Positions 8,877-16,356 of a stretch of DNA of 64,000 bases are shown piece by piece. This DNA is from Lysobacteraceae bacterium NML03-0222 (lineage in GTDB: Bacteria > Pseudomonadota > Gammaproteobacteria > Xanthomonadales > Xanthomonadaceae): the NCBI GenBank assembly GCA_002798195.1, contig NWQM01000010.1, positions 1-64,000 on the forward strand. The letters are read 5' to 3'. Made by a program: the position numbers and the translations under genes. The notes beneath the pieces were generated by a model. That model saw only the letters and a program-made list of their open reading frames with translations. It made no database searches and was not told the origin of the DNA. How positions within the stretch are numbered: the stretch's first letter is position 1; each line of letters opens with the position of its first letter.

Positions 8877-9761
8877 ATGCGAGCGGCGTTCTTGTGGATA
8901 TGTGCAGGTATGGCCTTGCTAGGCGCAGATAGCGTACTGGCAGGAACGCTATATCGCTGTGACAGTCCAGACGGCACGCGCAGCTATTCCAATAAACGGG
9001 TGCGCGGTGCCAGCTGTCAGGCAGTAGCCAGCTATACCCGGCAGCCCGCTTCCAGTTGGCGGCCGGTGGCCAGCGCTTCTGCCGCCAATATCAAGCCCGA
9101 ACCGGTGAGCACGCCAGCACCCGCCACACAGCCGACGAGTACGCCCAAACTTGCCGCTGCCAGCGTGTCATCCACGCCCGGCGGCGGGCGCCGGGTCAGC
9201 GGGCAAATCTATACCTATACGGTTGATGGGGTGACCTATTCCACCAACCAGCGCCCCCAGGGCGTGGCTGCGGCGGCCATCAGAACCACGTCTTACAGCT
9301 TTATCGAAACCTGCTATGCCTGTGCTGCACAGCCCGGGGTGAACTTCGGGCGCCTGCGCCTCAATACCAATGCTTATCAGACCGAGATTGCCGAGGCTGC
9401 GCGCCGGCACGGGGTGGATGAGGCGATTATCCGCGCCATCATGCATGCCGAGTCGGCCTATAACCCCAATGCGCTCTCGCGCGCCGGCGCACAGGGGCTG
9501 ATGCAGCTGATGCCTGCGACTGCACGCCGTTTTGGCGTGACCAATGCCTTTGAGCCGCGCCAGAATATCGATGGCGGGGTGCGCTATCTGGCCTGGCTGC
9601 TGCGCCGCTTCAATGGTGATTTGACCCTGGCATCAGCCGGTTACAACGCAGGCGAGGGCGCCGTGGACAGGTACAAAGGGGTGCCGCCCTACAACGAAAC
9701 TCGGCGCTATGTCGAACGCGTGCGGGTATTGGCGGATCGTTATCGCACTGAGCGGCGCTAA
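8877..9761 (+). CDS. Lytic transglycosylase with DUF4124 domain
   Basis: An exported murein lytic transglycosylase that cleaves peptidoglycan glycan strands with formation of anhydromuramic acid. From the ATG at 8877 it begins with a clear signal peptide (MRAAFLWICAGMALLGADSV, cleavage near VLA-G). A DUF4124-like segment follows (TLYRCDSPDGTRSYSNK), then a low-complexity Pro/Thr/Ala linker. The SLT domain starts at about residue 175 (AARRHGVDEAIIRAIMHAES), and the catalytic Glu is in HAESAYN, followed by GAQGLMQLMPATA and the AGYNAGEGAV motif. In-frame ATGs at 8823 and 8841 would extend the N-terminus by 18 or 12 residues, but the signal peptide favours 8877. Confidence 0.88.
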   Translation: MRAAFLWICAGMALLGADSVLAGTLYRCDSPDGTRSYSNKRVRGASCQAVASYTRQPASSWRPVASASAANIKPEPVSTPAPATQPTSTPKLAAASVSSTPGGGRRVSGQIYTYTVDGVTYSTNQRPQGVAAAAIRTTSYSFIETCYACAAQPGVNFGRLRLNTNAYQTEIAEAARRHGVDEAIIRAIMHAESAYNPNALSRAGAQGLMQLMPATARRFGVTNAFEPRQNIDGGVRYLAWLLRRFNGDLTLASAGYNAGEGAVDRYKGVPPYNETRRYVERVRVLADRYRTERR

Positions 9762-9883
9762 TTGCTTCTATCGCGCCGCCACGCATCTCCTGTCAGTCAG
9801 CAGAAGATCGCGTGGGTTGTGCTTGAATTAGGCTGTAAGCAGGGTATTTCATGTTTTTCGCAGTGATTTTTTGCCAAAGGTCA

Positions 9884-9913
9884 TTGTCCCGCGCTTTCAG
9901 CTTCCGTTACACT
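9884..9913 (+). promoter_or_regulatory. Possible sigma70 promoter for petABC
   Basis: TTGTCC (9884-9889) and TACACT (9908-9913) lie 18 bp apart in the 228-bp gap before petA. This is a pattern match only. Confidence 0.3.
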
Positions 9914-9989
9914 TTGTCGCCTTTGTGACCGAGCCGGGTAAATGGCTTGGTTGCCAGCTAATCGCCAGCAACAACAATCGGAGTGCCGA

Positions 9990-10601
9990 ATGGCCCACGA
10001 TGAAATTCATCCCCCGGTTGATCCGGGTCGTCGCCGGTTCTTGACTGCAACCACCGCTGTGGTGGGGGCAGTGGGTGCCGGTTTTGCCGCAGTTCCGTTC
10101 ATCAAGAGCTGGAATCCCAGTGCCCGTGCCAAATTGGCCGGTGCGCCGGTCATCCGCTCGGTATCGGACATCGAAGTAGGTAAGCAGGTCGAAGTGATTT
10201 GGCGTGGTCAGCCGATTTTTATCGCGCGCCGCAGCCAGGGCATGCTCGACACGCTGCCGGACATGAATGCCAAGGTGGTCGATCCTGAGTCCAGCAATGC
10301 TGACCAGACACCTGCATTCGCCAAGAATCAGCATCGCTCGATCAAGCCTGAAATCCTGGTACTGGTCGGTGTCTGCACGCACTTGGGCTGTGCACCGCAG
10401 TTCATTCCCGAGGTCAAGCCACAGGCTTTTGATCCGGACTGGAAAGGCGGTTATTTCTGCCCCTGCCACAAGTCCAAGTACGACATCGCCGGGCGCGTGT
10501 ATCACGCGCAGCCTGCGCCGCTGGCACTGCCGGTGCCGCCGTATCACTTCCAGGATGATGAAACCCTGGTGATTGGTATCGAACCACAGGGGGGCGCATA
10601 A
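9990..10601 (+). CDS. petA: Ubiquinol-cytochrome c reductase iron-sulfur (Rieske) subunit
   Basis: The Rieske protein of the cytochrome bc1 complex, which passes an electron from ubiquinol at the Qo site to cytochrome c1. The N-terminus has a twin-arginine-like anchor (GRRRFLTATTAVVGAVGAG). The 2Fe-2S ligands are in box I CTHLGC (Cys129, His131, disulfide Cys134) and box II CPCHKSKYD (Cys157, His160, disulfide Cys159). Box II has Lys where many homologues have Gly. The ATG at 9990 is preceded by a GGAG site, so the longer frame from 9942 is not needed. It is first in petA-petB-petC, three bases before petB. Confidence 0.95.
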   Translation: MAHDEIHPPVDPGRRRFLTATTAVVGAVGAGFAAVPFIKSWNPSARAKLAGAPVIRSVSDIEVGKQVEVIWRGQPIFIARRSQGMLDTLPDMNAKVVDPESSNADQTPAFAKNQHRSIKPEILVLVGVCTHLGCAPQFIPEVKPQAFDPDWKGGYFCPCHKSKYDIAGRVYHAQPAPLALPVPPYHFQDDETLVIGIEPQGGA

Positions 10602-10604
10602 GCC

Positions 10605-11873
10605 ATGTCCAAGATCATGCAAATCACCCATAACCTGATGGATTGGTTCAACGAGCGTGCGCCCGGCTTCATGCCGTTCTATCGCAAGCACATGACGCAT
10701 TACTATGCGCCGAAGAACTTCAACCTCTGGTACATCTTCGGTGTGCTGTCGATGGTGGTGCTGGTCAACCAGATTCTGACCGGTATTTTCCTGACCATGC
10801 ACTTCAAGACCAGCGCCAAGGAAGCGTTCGACTCGGTCGAATACATCATGCGCGATGTCGAGTGGGGCTGGTTGATCCGCTATATGCACTCCACCGGCGC
10901 TTCGCTGTTCTTCGTGGTGGTGTATCTGCACATGTTCCGCGGCCTGATGTACGGCAGCTACCGCAAGCCACGCGAGTTGGTGTGGATTCTCGGCATGCTG
11001 ATTTATCTGGTACTGATGGCCGAAGCCTTCATGGGCTATGTGCTGCCCTGGGGGCAGATGTCGTTCTGGGGAGCCAAGGTGATCATCTCGCTGTTCGGCG
11101 CAGTGCCGGTCATCGGTGGTGGACTGACCGAATGGATCATGGGTGATTACAACCCGTCCGATGCCACCTTGAACCGTTTCTTCGCCCTGCACGTGATTGC
11201 CCTGCCGCTGGTGCTGTTGCTGTTGGTCGTGCTGCACCTGGGGGCGCTGCATGAAGTCGGCTCCAACAACCCCGATGGCGTTGAAATCAAGAAGGGGCCC
11301 AAGGGCAACCGCTGGTCGCCGACTGCTCCGGCCGATGGTATTCCGTTCCATCCGTATTACACGGTTAAGGACACCTTCTATGTGGGCTGCTTCCTGATGG
11401 TGGCTGCGTTCATCATCTTCTTCATGCCGGCATTCGGTGGCTGGTTCTTGGAGCATGACAACTTCACTGCGGCCAACGAGCTGGTGACGCCGCCGCACAT
11501 CAAGCCAGTGTGGTACTTCACTCCGTATTACGCCATGTTGCGTGTGGTGCCTTCGTTCTTCGGCATCAAACTGTGGGGTGTGCTGGTGATGGGGGGCGCG
11601 ATTGCCGTGCTGTTCCTGCTGCCGTGGCTGGACAAGTCGCCAGCCAAGTCCTACCGCTATCGCGGCTGGCTGTCGTGGACGCTGCTGATTCTGTTTGCCA
11701 TTGCCTTCCTGTGGCTGGGCAAGATCGGTGGCGGCCCCGGCACCGACCCGAAAGAAGAAATCATTGGCCGTATCCTTACCGTGTATTACTTCCTGTTCTT
11801 CCTGACCATGCCAATCTGGACCAAATGGGACAAAACCAAACCCGTCCCCGAGCGCGTTACGGGGGGACACTGA
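10605..11873 (+). CDS. petB: Cytochrome b subunit of the bc1 complex
   Basis: The membrane core subunit that carries both b haems and the Qo/Qi quinone sites. The 422-residue protein shows the family's histidine pairs in helices II and IV (RYMHSTGASLFFVVVYLHMF and NRFFALHVIALPLVLLLLVV regions). The Qo-site PEWY-equivalent region follows as HIKPVWYFTPYYAML, with Val-Trp-Tyr rather than Glu-Trp-Tyr. There are about eight or nine transmembrane helices. It lies between petA and petC with gaps of 2-3 bases, so the three are one transcript. The PVWY-like change at the Qo motif deserves a check against relatives. Confidence 0.95.
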   Translation: MSKIMQITHNLMDWFNERAPGFMPFYRKHMTHYYAPKNFNLWYIFGVLSMVVLVNQILTGIFLTMHFKTSAKEAFDSVEYIMRDVEWGWLIRYMHSTGASLFFVVVYLHMFRGLMYGSYRKPRELVWILGMLIYLVLMAEAFMGYVLPWGQMSFWGAKVIISLFGAVPVIGGGLTEWIMGDYNPSDATLNRFFALHVIALPLVLLLLVVLHLGALHEVGSNNPDGVEIKKGPKGNRWSPTAPADGIPFHPYYTVKDTFYVGCFLMVAAFIIFFMPAFGGWFLEHDNFTAANELVTPPHIKPVWYFTPYYAMLRVVPSFFGIKLWGVLVMGGAIAVLFLLPWLDKSPAKSYRYRGWLSWTLLILFAIAFLWLGKIGGGPGTDPKEEIIGRILTVYYFLFFLTMPIWTKWDKTKPVPERVTGGH

Positions 11874-11875
11874 TA

Positions 11876-12622
11876 ATGAACAAATACATTCGCAATGTGT
11901 TGATTGCCTTGGCTGCCACGGTTGGTTTTTCCGGTACGGTACAGGCAGCAGGTGATGCCAACTTGCAACATGCAGGCATCAATATCAGTGACAAAGCCTC
12001 GCTGCAGCGTGGTGCCAAGTACTACATGAACTACTGTGCCGGCTGCCATTCGCTGAAATACCAGCGCTATTCGCGTTTGGCTGAAGATCTCGGTCTCACC
12101 GAAGAAGAGGTCAAGGAAAACCTGATCTTCAACAGCGACATCCAGATGGGTGAAAACATCAACACCGGGATTGATCCGAAGCTCGGCGAAGAGTTTTTTG
12201 GCAAGGCGCCGCCGGATTTGTCGGTAATTTCCCGGGTGCGTGGGGATGACTGGATCTACAGCTATCTGAAGTCGTTCTATCTGGACGATACCCGCCCGCT
12301 GGGTTGGAACAATACCGTGTTCCCGAATGCTTCGATGCCGAATGTGCTGTGGGAGCTGCAAGGCTTGCAACATCCGCAGTACGGCATGCTGGATGAAACC
12401 GGTGAGCGCCCGGTCACTGGCATGGTGGTGACCCAGGCGGGTCGCCTCAATGCCGAGGAGTTCGATCAGGTCGTGCGTGACATTACCGCGTTTCTGGCTT
12501 ACACCGGCGAGCCAGTCATCTTGAAGCGTCAGCAACTGGGGATTTGGGTGCTGCTCTTCCTGGCCGTATTCACCTTCTTCGCTTGGCTGCTCAAGCGTGA
12601 ATACTGGAAGGATGTACATTGA
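11876..12622 (+). CDS. petC: Cytochrome c1
   Basis: The haem c subunit of the bc1 complex, which hands electrons to soluble or membrane cytochrome c. It has a signal peptide (MNKYIRNVLIALAATVGFSG, VQAAG cleavage), then one CAGCH haem-binding site at about residues 54-58, the axial-ligand region MPNVLWELQGLQ, and a C-terminal membrane anchor (IWVLLFLAVFTFFAWLLKRE). The ATG at 11876 follows the petB TGA after two bases; the longer open frame upstream is only the shadow of petB. It is 248 aa and completes petABC. Confidence 0.95.
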   Translation: MNKYIRNVLIALAATVGFSGTVQAAGDANLQHAGINISDKASLQRGAKYYMNYCAGCHSLKYQRYSRLAEDLGLTEEEVKENLIFNSDIQMGENINTGIDPKLGEEFFGKAPPDLSVISRVRGDDWIYSYLKSFYLDDTRPLGWNNTVFPNASMPNVLWELQGLQHPQYGMLDETGERPVTGMVVTQAGRLNAEEFDQVVRDITAFLAYTGEPVILKRQQLGIWVLLFLAVFTFFAWLLKREYWKDVH

Positions 12623-12630
12623 TGGAAACC

Positions 12631-12656
12631 CGACGCGAGCCTGATGGCTCGCGTCG
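12631..12656 (+). terminator. 11-bp GC hairpin after petC
   Basis: CGACGCGAGCC and GGCTCGCGTCG enclose a TGAT loop nine bases after the petC stop. There is no T-run, so it could be a weak terminator or a 3'-end protector for the petABC mRNA. Confidence 0.5.
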
Positions 12657-12713
12657 CGTATCATGCGCCTTGCGAGGGGGGCGCTGAACTAGGTCAAAGG
12701 GAGTCATGCAGTG

Positions 12714-13355
12714 ATGATGTCGGTCAGTTCCAGAATACGAAACAATCTGACGCTGTTTTCCGGTGTGGATGATGTGCTATCACACCGAACCCGTTTGGTA
12801 TTGGCCGCCAAGGGCGTAAGCTATGACTTCATTCCGGTTGACCCGATGCGCCCGCCGGAAGACCTGATGGATCTCAATCCCTATCATTCGCTTCCCACCT
12901 TGGTTGAGCGTGATTTGGTGCTGTATGCGGCGAGCGTGGTCAGTGAATATCTGGATGAGCGTTACCCGCATCCGCCATTGATGCCAATTGAACCCATCGC
13001 CCGTGCCCGTCTGCGTCTTGCCATGTTGCGCATTGAGCATGATTGGGTGCCCCAGGTGCAGGCAATGCAGCTGGGCAACAAGGCACAGGCCACTGCCGCA
13101 CGCAAGCGCCTGACTGAGCTGCTGGTGCAGTCAGTGCCGGTGTTCAAAGCCAGCAAGTTCTATCTCAATACCGAGATGAGCTTGGCCGATTGCGCCATGG
13201 CGCCGATTATCTGGCGGCTGGAGGCATTGGGGATTCCGTTGCCCAAGGACGGTGCCAAGGCAATCGAGGAATATGGCAATCGTATTTTCCGCAACCCAGG
13301 CTTCGTCCGCAGCCTGACCGAAGAAGAAAAGAAGCTGCGCGAAATCCCGGAATGA
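12714..13355 (+). CDS. sspA: Stringent starvation protein A (GST-fold)
   Basis: A glutathione-S-transferase-fold protein that binds RNA polymerase in E. coli and influences stationary-phase and stress transcription. The thioredoxin-like N-terminus reads LFSGVDDVLSHRTRLVLAAKGV and is followed by the all-helical GST C-domain. At 213 aa it has the usual length. GTG (12711), ATG (12714) and ATG (12717) follow an AAAGGGA site; I take 12714. It sits between petABC and sspB, an order common in beta- and gammaproteobacteria. Confidence 0.92.
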   Translation: MMSVSSRIRNNLTLFSGVDDVLSHRTRLVLAAKGVSYDFIPVDPMRPPEDLMDLNPYHSLPTLVERDLVLYAASVVSEYLDERYPHPPLMPIEPIARARLRLAMLRIEHDWVPQVQAMQLGNKAQATAARKRLTELLVQSVPVFKASKFYLNTEMSLADCAMAPIIWRLEALGIPLPKDGAKAIEEYGNRIFRNPGFVRSLTEEEKKLREIPE

Positions 13356-13388
13356 TGTTCACACTGCTTTGCAAGACGAGGGATGGGC

Positions 13389-13895
13389 ATGAGTGATATG
13401 CCGGAGATGAGCAGCCAGAGGCCGTATCTGTTGCGCGCCATGCACGAGTGGATCAGTGACAATGGCATGACGCCCTACCTTCTGGTCAATGCAAACTTCA
13501 AAGGTGTACATGTGCCGCCGCATACCATCAAGGATGGGCAGGTGGTGCTGAATATCGCTGAGCGTGCGGTGCACATGCTCAGCTTGGGCAATGAATACAT
13601 CACCTTCAACGCGCGCTTTGGCGGTGTCAGTCACGAAGTATTCGTGCCGGTGGCTGCGGTGCTGGCGATTTATGCGCGTGAAACCGGGCAGGGGATGGGC
13701 TTGCCGCCAGATTGGGATGGCAGTGATGAGCAGACCCAGACAGATACAAGCACTTCTTTGAGCGCAGCGGACGACAAGCCTGCGTCAGCAACAAAACTTG
13801 TTTCAGTTCCTTCTGATGATGAGGGCGGTGATGAGCCGCCATCGAACAGCCCGACTCCTGCCTCCAAGCGTGCCCATTTGCGGGTCGTCAAGTAA
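13389..13895 (+). CDS. sspB: ClpXP protease specificity-enhancing factor SspB
   Basis: An adaptor that tethers ssrA-tagged proteins to ClpXP. The folded domain is clear (RPYLLRAMHEWISDNGMTPY, FNARFGGVSHEVFVPVAAVLAIYARE). After a long acidic and Ser/Thr-rich linker (about 115-155) comes the ClpX-binding tail RAHLRVVK, which matches the LRVVK end of the E. coli XB peptide. The ATG at 13389 has a GAGGG site at the right distance; 13383 is an alternative. smpB, which makes the ssrA-tagging partner, lies about 20 kb away in this window. Confidence 0.93.
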   Translation: MSDMPEMSSQRPYLLRAMHEWISDNGMTPYLLVNANFKGVHVPPHTIKDGQVVLNIAERAVHMLSLGNEYITFNARFGGVSHEVFVPVAAVLAIYARETGQGMGLPPDWDGSDEQTQTDTSTSLSAADDKPASATKLVSVPSDDEGGDEPPSNSPTPASKRAHLRVVK

Positions 13896-13902
13896 ACGGA
13901 TT

Positions 13903-14523
13903 TTATCGGCGCAGCCAGGCCGCAATGCTGAGTCTGTCTCTGTGGGTGGGAAGCACTTCGTGCTCCAGCTCACTCAAAAAGCATAAGGATGTGCTGATAT
14001 GGGGGTAAACATCGATATGCCCGCCGTTACGGTACAGGCGCAACTGCCCTCCATCGTCTGCTTGCCACTCCGGGTTGAGGTAGCTCACCAAAGTAACGAC
14101 CCGAGTATCGCTATCACGAAAACGGTCACGGTGTCGGGTATAGCGTGTGCCTGGCGAATATAGTGCATAGTGCGCTTCAACTTCTTTCAATCCCAGAAAC
14201 AGGAGTCGGTTGAGTGCGCTGCGAAGTGTGTCGAGCTGTGTGAGATAGTCCTCGGCAGCCTTGCTACAGCGGGGATCATCAAGCCAGAGGGTGTTGTCAC
14301 CTCGCAGATCAGAGCGCTCCTGATGACTGCCTGCGCGGCCAATCGCGGCGGGTTTGAGCTGTCCTTCTGCTGCAAGATGCTGCAAGTCGGTGCGTAACTG
14401 CTCGGAATGTGCGGGCGCTGGAAAGCCTTCAATCAGGCAGGCGCCATGCTGTGCCAAAGCCTCGGCGATGGACTCCGGAGCAAATGCGGTGCGCGGAAGT
14501 GAATACGTATCTGAATGCGACAT
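13903..14523 (-). CDS. 2OG-Fe(II) oxygenase (prolyl 4-hydroxylase-like)
   Basis: A 206-residue protein of the 2-oxoglutarate and iron-dependent dioxygenase superfamily. The iron site is visible as HRDRF (HxD) in SPGTRYTRHRDRFRD and a distal His in LEHEVLPTHRDRLSIAAWLRR, with the following Arg likely to bind 2-oxoglutarate. The fold resembles the small bacterial P4H-like proteins. The substrate is unknown. It is convergent with sspB at seven bases and divergent from the rhomboid gene. Confidence 0.8.
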   Translation of the reverse strand: MSHSDTYSLPRTAFAPESIAEALAQHGACLIEGFPAPAHSEQLRTDLQHLAAEGQLKPAAIGRAGSHQERSDLRGDNTLWLDDPRCSKAAEDYLTQLDTLRSALNRLLFLGLKEVEAHYALYSPGTRYTRHRDRFRDSDTRVVTLVSYLNPEWQADDGGQLRLYRNGGHIDVYPHISTSLCFLSELEHEVLPTHRDRLSIAAWLRR

Positions 14524-14556
14524 CAGGCTATCATAGCCTCGCTTTCAGGAATCATC

Positions 14557-15201
14557 ATGTTCAGCCGCCTTCCTCCCGCAACGAAAACCTTGCTGATTAC
14601 CACGGTGGTGGTGTTCATCCTCCAGTATCTATTGGGGGATGCCCGAATGGCGCCCTTCATGCTTTGGCCGCTGGGGGCAGAATTCAGCCCATGGTCGTTT
14701 CTGCCTTGGCAGCTGTTGAGCTATGGCTTCCTGCACGGCAGCTTTTTCCACTTGTTTTTCAATATGCTGGCACTGTTCATGTTTGGCTCGGTATTGGAAC
14801 AAGTCTGGGGCAAGAAACGATTTACTTGGTTTTACCTGCTTTGTATCGTCGGTGCGGGGTTATGCCAGTTGGCGGTGGGCTGGTGGATGATGTCCAGGGG
14901 CGAGTCCGCTTACCCCACAATCGGTGCTTCGGGCGGTGTGTTGGGATTGGTATTGGCCTTCGGCATGGTCTTTCCCAAGCAAAAAATCATGATTTTCCCA
15001 ATACCGTTTTTCATTCCGGCCAAAATCGCCGTGCTATTGATGGCCGGTTTTGCCCTGTTTGCAGGCTTTACCGGCAGTGTGCCGGGGATTGCACACTTCG
15101 CACATTTGGGCGGGATGTTGACAGCCTGGCTGCTCATTCGCTATTGGCGCGGGCAACCGCCCTTTGGCAAAGGAAAGCCTCGACACTTGCGCAGTGTTTG
15201 A
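14557..15201 (+). CDS. Rhomboid family intramembrane serine protease
   Basis: A six-helix intramembrane protease. The catalytic dyad is Ser125 in GASGG and His183 in AHFAHLGG. The oxyanion-stabilising HGSFFHLFFNM of helix II, with His65 and Asn69, is present. I take the ATG at 14557 (MFSRLPPATK), which has an AGGA site, rather than the in-frame start at 14515. The length is 214 aa. Its natural substrate cannot be guessed from context. It converges on rnd without an obvious terminator. Confidence 0.9.
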   Translation: MFSRLPPATKTLLITTVVVFILQYLLGDARMAPFMLWPLGAEFSPWSFLPWQLLSYGFLHGSFFHLFFNMLALFMFGSVLEQVWGKKRFTWFYLLCIVGAGLCQLAVGWWMMSRGESAYPTIGASGGVLGLVLAFGMVFPKQKIMIFPIPFFIPAKIAVLLMAGFALFAGFTGSVPGIAHFAHLGGMLTAWLLIRYWRGQPPFGKGKPRHLRSV

Positions 15202-15228
15202 GCACTGCCGGTTTTTGAGCTGTTTGCT

Positions 15229-16311
15229 TCAAGCCGCCAGAATATTGGAGAGCGCTTTCTCCAGTAATGCCTGCCGCCAACCTGCAAAGCTTTCGGGCCA
15301 TTGCGGCCAACTTTCCAGCAGGGCCTCCAAATGACGGCGCGAGGCCAGCAGGCCTTCGGGGAGGTGATGCGCCTCGGCCACTTGCAGCACCGCTTGTTGC
15401 AGCTGTCGCAACCGTTTTTTGTCGATGTCCTGGTCGCGCTTGACCGGCGGCATATCGGCTTCGTCCGCCAGCGGGGTGGTCAGCGCCTGCCATAGTTCCC
15501 TGGCAAGTTTGCGTGGCGATTTCGGGGTTTTTTCCAGAATCTCTTGCAAAGCCTTGAAGTCGGCCGGTGGCCGCTCGGCCAGGCGCAGGGCCAGTGGCTG
15601 GTCAATGACCCAGTTTTTGGGAAGGTCGCGCTCGCGGGCAGTGGACTCGCGCCAGCGCATCAGCCGCAGCAGGCGTGCCTGGGCTTGTGCCGGGAAATCT
15701 TGTGCCGGGCGTACGCCCCGGTGTGGCCAGCGCTCCGGGCGTTCATCTGCGGCATTTTCCAGACAGCGCCGGCTGTCCTCTTGCAGCCAGTGGCTACGCC
15801 CCAGGGCTTCGAGCCTGGCATCGAGCTTGTCATGCAGGGCAAACAAATGGCGCACATCATCGGCGGCATACTCAAGCTGTGCCGCGCTCAATGGACGGCG
15901 TAGCCAGTCAGAGCGTTGCTCGCCTTTGGCAAGGGCAATATCCAGCAGTTGCTGTACCAGCTTTTGATAGCCAAGCCCGGCACCTTCACCGCACAAGGCC
16001 GCCGCCGCCTGGGTATCGAACATGGGCGTGGGCAGGGCATTGCAGTCATGTCCCAGCGCGACCAGATCCTCACTGGGACTGTGCATGATTTTCAGGATGT
16101 CCTCATCCTGCAGCAATGAGGCCAATGCCGCTTTCATGCCAGGGGCGAGCATGTCCACCAGCAAGACTTCATCACCCACCGAAATCTGTACCAGCGCCAG
16201 CACCGGCCACCAGGTGCGCTCGCGCACGAACTCGGTATCCAGACCCACACGGGCGGGCTTGGGGGTGAGGTATTGCTGCAGTTGTTCGGGGGTATTGATC
16301 CAGTGATTCAC
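15229..16311 (-). CDS. rnd: Ribonuclease D
   Basis: A DEDD-family 3'-5' exoribonuclease that trims tRNA and other stable RNA precursors. Motif Exo I is LDTEFVRERTWWP, Exo II is in DILKIMHSPSEDLVALGHD, and Exo III is in LEYAADDVRHLFALHDKL. HRDC-type helical domains follow (ARLLRLMRWRESTARERDLP). I take the GTG at 16311 (VNHWINTPEQL) because homologues begin here and the longer frame to 16413 runs into the promoter of the divergent gene. The length is 360 aa. Confidence 0.9.
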   Translation of the reverse strand: MNHWINTPEQLQQYLTPKPARVGLDTEFVRERTWWPVLALVQISVGDEVLLVDMLAPGMKAALASLLQDEDILKIMHSPSEDLVALGHDCNALPTPMFDTQAAAALCGEGAGLGYQKLVQQLLDIALAKGEQRSDWLRRPLSAAQLEYAADDVRHLFALHDKLDARLEALGRSHWLQEDSRRCLENAADERPERWPHRGVRPAQDFPAQAQARLLRLMRWRESTARERDLPKNWVIDQPLALRLAERPPADFKALQEILEKTPKSPRKLARELWQALTTPLADEADMPPVKRDQDIDKKRLRQLQQAVLQVAEAHHLPEGLLASRRHLEALLESWPQWPESFAGWRQALLEKALSNILAA

Positions 16312-16356
16312 GCAAAAAGCCGGGCGAAAAATGACGGCTAACGATACCCTAAGCAG

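Noticed and set aside
9897..11870. 657-residue minus-strand frame opposite petA-petB
   Set aside because: Its composition is rich in His, Gln and Arg as expected for an antisense shadow of membrane-protein codons; no motifs.
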